A stretch of DNA of 64,000 nucleotides from Segatella hominis (lineage in GTDB: Bacteria > Bacteroidota > Bacteroidia > Bacteroidales > Bacteroidaceae). Made by a program: the position numbers and the translations under genes. Under the pieces are notes generated by a model. It did not search any database, was not told the DNA's origin, and saw nothing but the letters and a program-made list of their open reading frames with translations. The DNA is taken from positions 1 through 64,000 of the forward strand of contig NZ_SGVY01000017.1 of NCBI RefSeq assembly GCF_004535825.1, given 5' to 3'. How positions within the stretch are numbered: the first letter of the stretch is position 1; each line of letters starts with the position of its first letter. Shown piece by piece: positions 61,608-64,000 of the stretch.

Positions 61608-61759
61608 CGTAAATTTCTGCACATACCGACAATATTTCCTTTATTTTTATATATATTTTGTATTGTTTGTCAAAAAGTTGCCCGAAAATAGGAGAGAGGG
61701 GAGAAATCTGTCTGTATATGATAAAGGTATCAGTTTGTTTATAAAAGTCTATAAAAACA

Positions 61760-61792
61760 AAAAAGGAACTTCCATGAAGAAAGTTCCTTTTT
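61760..61792 (-). terminator. Terminator of tRNA-Thr / SRP RNA transcript
   Basis: AAAAAGGAACTT (61760-61771) pairs perfectly with AAGTTCCTTTTT (61781-61792). On the minus strand it follows the tRNA 3' end directly and ends in a T-run. Confidence 0.85.
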
Positions 61793-61793
61793 G

Positions 61794-61867
61794 AGCCTCT
61801 TGTCGGATTCGAACCAACGACCCCGAGATTACAAATCACGTGCTCTGGCCAACTGAGCTAAAGAGGC
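61794..61867 (-). tRNA. tRNA-Thr (TGT)
   Basis: On the minus strand the acceptor is GCCTCTT/AAGAGGC, D-stem TAGCTCAGTTGGCC, anticodon loop TTTGTAA (anticodon TGT) and T-loop GTTCGAAT. The discriminator base is T and CCA is not encoded. The anticodon stem CGTGA/TCTCG contains one T-T mismatch (third pair). The gene begins 1-2 bases after the SRP RNA. Confidence 0.93.
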
Positions 61868-61868
61868 G

Positions 61869-61970
61869 GGTGGACAAGCGATTCATATCGCACCGCTACA
61901 ACCAAGTACCCTTGCTATGTTCCTATCCTGGGGGATTCCGAGGGAGCTGGTCGTATGAGACTTGTCCGTC
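61869..61970 (-). ncRNA. ffs: Signal recognition particle RNA (4.5S-like)
   Basis: On the minus strand the transcript has the SRP apical signature CCAGGATAGGAACATAGCA (GGAA tetraloop with the AGCA partner strand). Outer stem GGACAAG (61967-61961) pairs with CTTGTCC (61878-61872), and the 3' end reads CCACCC as in 4.5S RNA. The length of about 100 bases suits small bacterial SRP RNA. It targets membrane proteins with Ffh. It is joined to tRNA-Thr, so the precursor is presumably cut by RNase P at the tRNA 5' end. Confidence 0.88.
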
Positions 61971-62009
61971 TCAATGTGCTTTAAAATGCTTATTGCTTTT
62001 AAGCGGGTG

Positions 62010-62041
62010 CAAAGGTACGGCTTTATTTTGTATTGACCAAA
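62010..62041 (-). promoter_or_regulatory. Promoter of the SRP RNA - tRNA-Thr transcript
   Basis: On the minus strand TTTG (62041-62038), 20 bases, then TACCTTTG (62017-62010), followed by CACC. A 40-base leader with an inverted repeat around GCTTAAAAGC precedes the SRP RNA. Confidence 0.8.
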
Positions 62042-62065
62042 ACTTTTCTCAGAAAAGTTTTGGTC
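62035..62065 (-). terminator. Terminator of mutS2
   Basis: GACCAAAACTTTT pairs with AAAAGTTTTGGTC around CTCAG (62035-62065). It lies 38 bases after the mutS2 stop and shares its bases with the -33 element of the SRP RNA promoter. Confidence 0.75.
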
Positions 62066-62102
62066 TTTAACATTTGTTTAGAAAAACAGACTCAAAATCG
62101 CT

Positions 62103-64000
62103 TTAGAAATCGACGACAGTAATGCCTGCTCCACCAAATTGCACATGTTCGTCAGCGTAATGTACCACATTTGGGATACTGCTCACATACTGTCTGATGA
62201 GTTGGCGCAGAATACCGTTTCCTTTTCCATGCAGGATTCTTACGCGAGGCATTCCCACCAATATGGCGTCATCAATAAAGTGCTGAACCGCATTGAGTGC
62301 TTCGTCTCCACGCATACCTCTTACATCAAGGTCCTGGTGGAAATTACTCTTATGGGCATCAATTGTCTTGCGTGTCTCCTTGCTAATGCCATATGAAGCT
62401 AAATTCTCTTTTCTTTCTTCTGTCTTATCCTTTTCTGTAGAAGCAGTGGCATGTTCCAGTCTGCTGAGGCGCATTTTTGTTTTCATACCTCCAAAGACAG
62501 CGGTGGCCATGTCGCCAGAGATGCTTTCGATCTTGCCCACGGTAGTGAGTCCCTTGATGCGCACGGTGTCACCTTCTTTCAACTCCTTGTTGCTTTCGGC
62601 CTGTGACTTGTTCTGTGCATTGCGAAGGGCGGCAGCAGCTTTCTCCTGATTCTGTGCCTTTTCAGCCTTTCGTTTGGCGTGGCGTTCTTTTCGTTGCTGT
62701 ATCTGCGCTATCTTGCGGGCAATCTTGTCATCATTGTCCTTTGTGTCAATCTCTTGCATTTCCTGTTTGAATGCATCCAGTTCTTGACGAATGCGCTTGG
62801 TTTCTTCTTTCTCAGCCTGATTCTTGCGAATTTCCCGGATGGCATTCTCTATCTTCTTATTGCTTTCCTTGAGAAGTTCTTCTGCCTGCTGCTTTGCCTT
62901 GGCGAGAATCTGCTTGCGACTTTTTTCTATTTCCTCTATGTCGCTCTCGTATTTGGAGATCGTCTTCTCCATATCCTTTTCACGCTGGTGTATGCTCTGT
63001 CGCTTGTTTTCCCAGTAGCGCTTGTCTCTTACGATATCCTGCAGGTATTTATCGCTCTGGATGTATTCAGAACCTACAATGTCGCTGGCTTCTTTGATGA
63101 CTTCCTCTGGCAAACCGATTTTGCGGGCTATCTCAATGGCGAAAGAAGAACCTGGACGCCCGATGGCCAACTGGAATAATGCTTTCATCTCATGGCGGTC
63201 GTAGAGCATGGCTCCATTGGCTACTCCTTCATGACTGTCTGCAAAATGTTTCAGATTCTGGTAGTGGGTTGTTATGACACCATAGGCTTGTTGCTTGCAG
63301 AATTTGTCGAGCACCGCTTCTGCTATGGCACCGCCAATGCCAGGTTCTGTACCCGTACCGAACTCATCTATCAATATGATGGTACTGTTGTTGGCAGCCC
63401 TCATCATATTTTTCATGTTGAGGAGGTGGGAAGAGTAGGTACTGAGATCGTTCTCCAGACTCTGTTCGTCACCGATATCAATCATGATATTCTGGAATAC
63501 GCCCGTCTTAGAGCGTTCGCTTACTGGGATGCTCAGACCGCACTGCAACATATATTGTAGCAGTCCTACGGTTTTCAGACAGACGGATTTACCACCGGCA
63601 TTAGGACCGGATATGATCAGTATCCTTTTTTCTTGCGTTAATATAATGTCGAGTGGTACTACCTTTTCGCCTTTCTTCTCCAGAGAGATCTGGAGGAGTG
63701 GGTGAATGGCTCGTATCCAGTCAATATGTGGGTGGTCTTCAACTTCCGGTTCTATTGCCTTGAAGATTTCTGCTATTTTAGCCTTTGCCTGTGTCAGGTC
63801 TATTTTAGCTAAAAATCGATAGCTGTCCATCATCTCGCGTACGTATGGGCGTACCTTATTGGTAAAGTTTGTGAGGATGCGGATGATTTCCTTGCGCTCT
63901 TCGCCTTCCAGTTCGCGTACACGGTTGTTGGCTTCCACCACTTCTGTCGGTTCAATGAATACGGTCTTACCGGTGGCACTCTCGTCATGTACGATACCTT
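62103..64000 (-). CDS. mutS2: MutS2 family protein (5' end outside the window)
   Basis: The frame is open to the right edge, so only the C-terminal 631 residues are present. Visible parts: the end of the MutS-like clamp (ESATGKTVFIEPTEVVEANN), ATPase with P-loop GPNAGGKSVCLKT and Walker B ILIDEFGTGTEP, a long coiled coil (about 290-430 of the listed part), and the C-terminal Smr nuclease domain (LDVRGMRGDEALNAVQHFIDDA and HGKGNGILRQLI). MutS2 acts on branched DNA or collided ribosomes in other bacteria. A terminator follows. Confidence 0.95.
   Translation of the reverse strand, partial: GIVHDESATGKTVFIEPTEVVEANNRVRELEGEERKEIIRILTNFTNKVRPYVREMMDSYRFLAKIDLTQAKAKIAEIFKAIEPEVEDHPHIDWIRAIHPLLQISLEKKGEKVVPLDIILTQEKRILIISGPNAGGKSVCLKTVGLLQYMLQCGLSIPVSERSKTGVFQNIMIDIGDEQSLENDLSTYSSHLLNMKNMMRAANNSTIILIDEFGTGTEPGIGGAIAEAVLDKFCKQQAYGVITTHYQNLKHFADSHEGVANGAMLYDRHEMKALFQLAIGRPGSSFAIEIARKIGLPEEVIKEASDIVGSEYIQSDKYLQDIVRDKRYWENKRQSIHQREKDMEKTISKYESDIEEIEKSRKQILAKAKQQAEELLKESNKKIENAIREIRKNQAEKEETKRIRQELDAFKQEMQEIDTKDNDDKIARKIAQIQQRKERHAKRKAEKAQNQEKAAAALRNAQNKSQAESNKELKEGDTVRIKGLTTVGKIESISGDMATAVFGGMKTKMRLSRLEHATASTEKDKTEERKENLASYGISKETRKTIDAHKSNFHQDLDVRGMRGDEALNAVQHFIDDAILVGMPRVRILHGKGNGILRQLIRQYVSSIPNVVHYADEHVQFGGAGITVVDF

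Overview
The window looks like chromosome of a Bacteroidales bacterium, most likely Prevotellaceae (Segatella/Prevotella copri-like). This is inferred from Bacteroidetes-type promoters (TAnnTTTG, often TACCTTTGCA, with a TTG/TTTG about 20 bases upstream), near absence of Shine-Dalgarno sites, tRNAs without encoded CCA, a lipidated TamA homologue (TamL), DUF2723, DUF4230, DUF5686, DUF6048 and DUF6452 proteins, and degenerate intergenic repeats. No phage, transposase, integrase or CRISPR array is visible, so this is mostly core genome.

Layout. 1-401: 3' end of an rRNA operon (23S end, 5S, terminator), then about 760 gene-free bases with CACAGATTTCACGGATT-type repeats. 1.0-2.0 kb: small secreted transglycosylase-like protein behind a structured leader, and initiator tRNA-fMet. 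2.1-11.5 kb: probable five-gene operon (TetR regulator, FabG, pseudouridine synthase, TamB, TamL) joining fatty-acid synthesis to outer-membrane assembly. 11.7-16.1 kb: sugar nucleotidyltransferase behind a perfect FNR-type palindrome, NrnA-like phosphoesterase, DUF4827 lipoprotein, GlmM. 16.3-33.0 kb: a long minus-strand block (polysaccharide deacetylase, DUF2723 membrane protein, metal ABC ATPase and binding lipoprotein without a permease, PurD, DPP IV-type peptidase, an rRNA methyltransferase with an RGG-like tail, serine acetyltransferase, MATE exporter).

33.2-38.1 kb holds the most interesting unit: nucleotidyltransferase/ATP-grasp fusion, CDP-alcohol phosphotransferase, flippase-like membrane protein and HAD phosphatase, the last three with overlapping ends. 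Together they look like a pathway that activates a phospho-alcohol, attaches it to a lipid or second alcohol, dephosphorylates it and moves it across the membrane; the product is unknown. 38.2-44.5 kb: a CT-rich tandem repeat, a DUF5686 outer-membrane protein, a LuxR-type regulator, a LacI regulator whose operator-like site overlaps its own promoter, a 61-codon remnant of a glycoside hydrolase family 2 enzyme, and a GNAT acetyltransferase.

44.6-64 kb: a candidate small RNA with promoter and terminator but no ORF, a Na+/alanine symporter, two DUF4230 proteins, a DUF4738-like lipoprotein, RibH with a TPR membrane protein, RecF with DUF721/DciA, then minus-strand housekeeping genes (formyltetrahydrofolate cyclo-ligase, CtpA-type protease, dCMP deaminase, Dcp peptidase, Crp/Fnr regulator, ApbE, DUF6048/DUF6452, GT2, DUF4199), a joined tRNA-Thr and SRP RNA, and MutS2 running off the right edge. 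By eye, genes at about 18-43.6 kb use more G/C-ending codons than those on either side.
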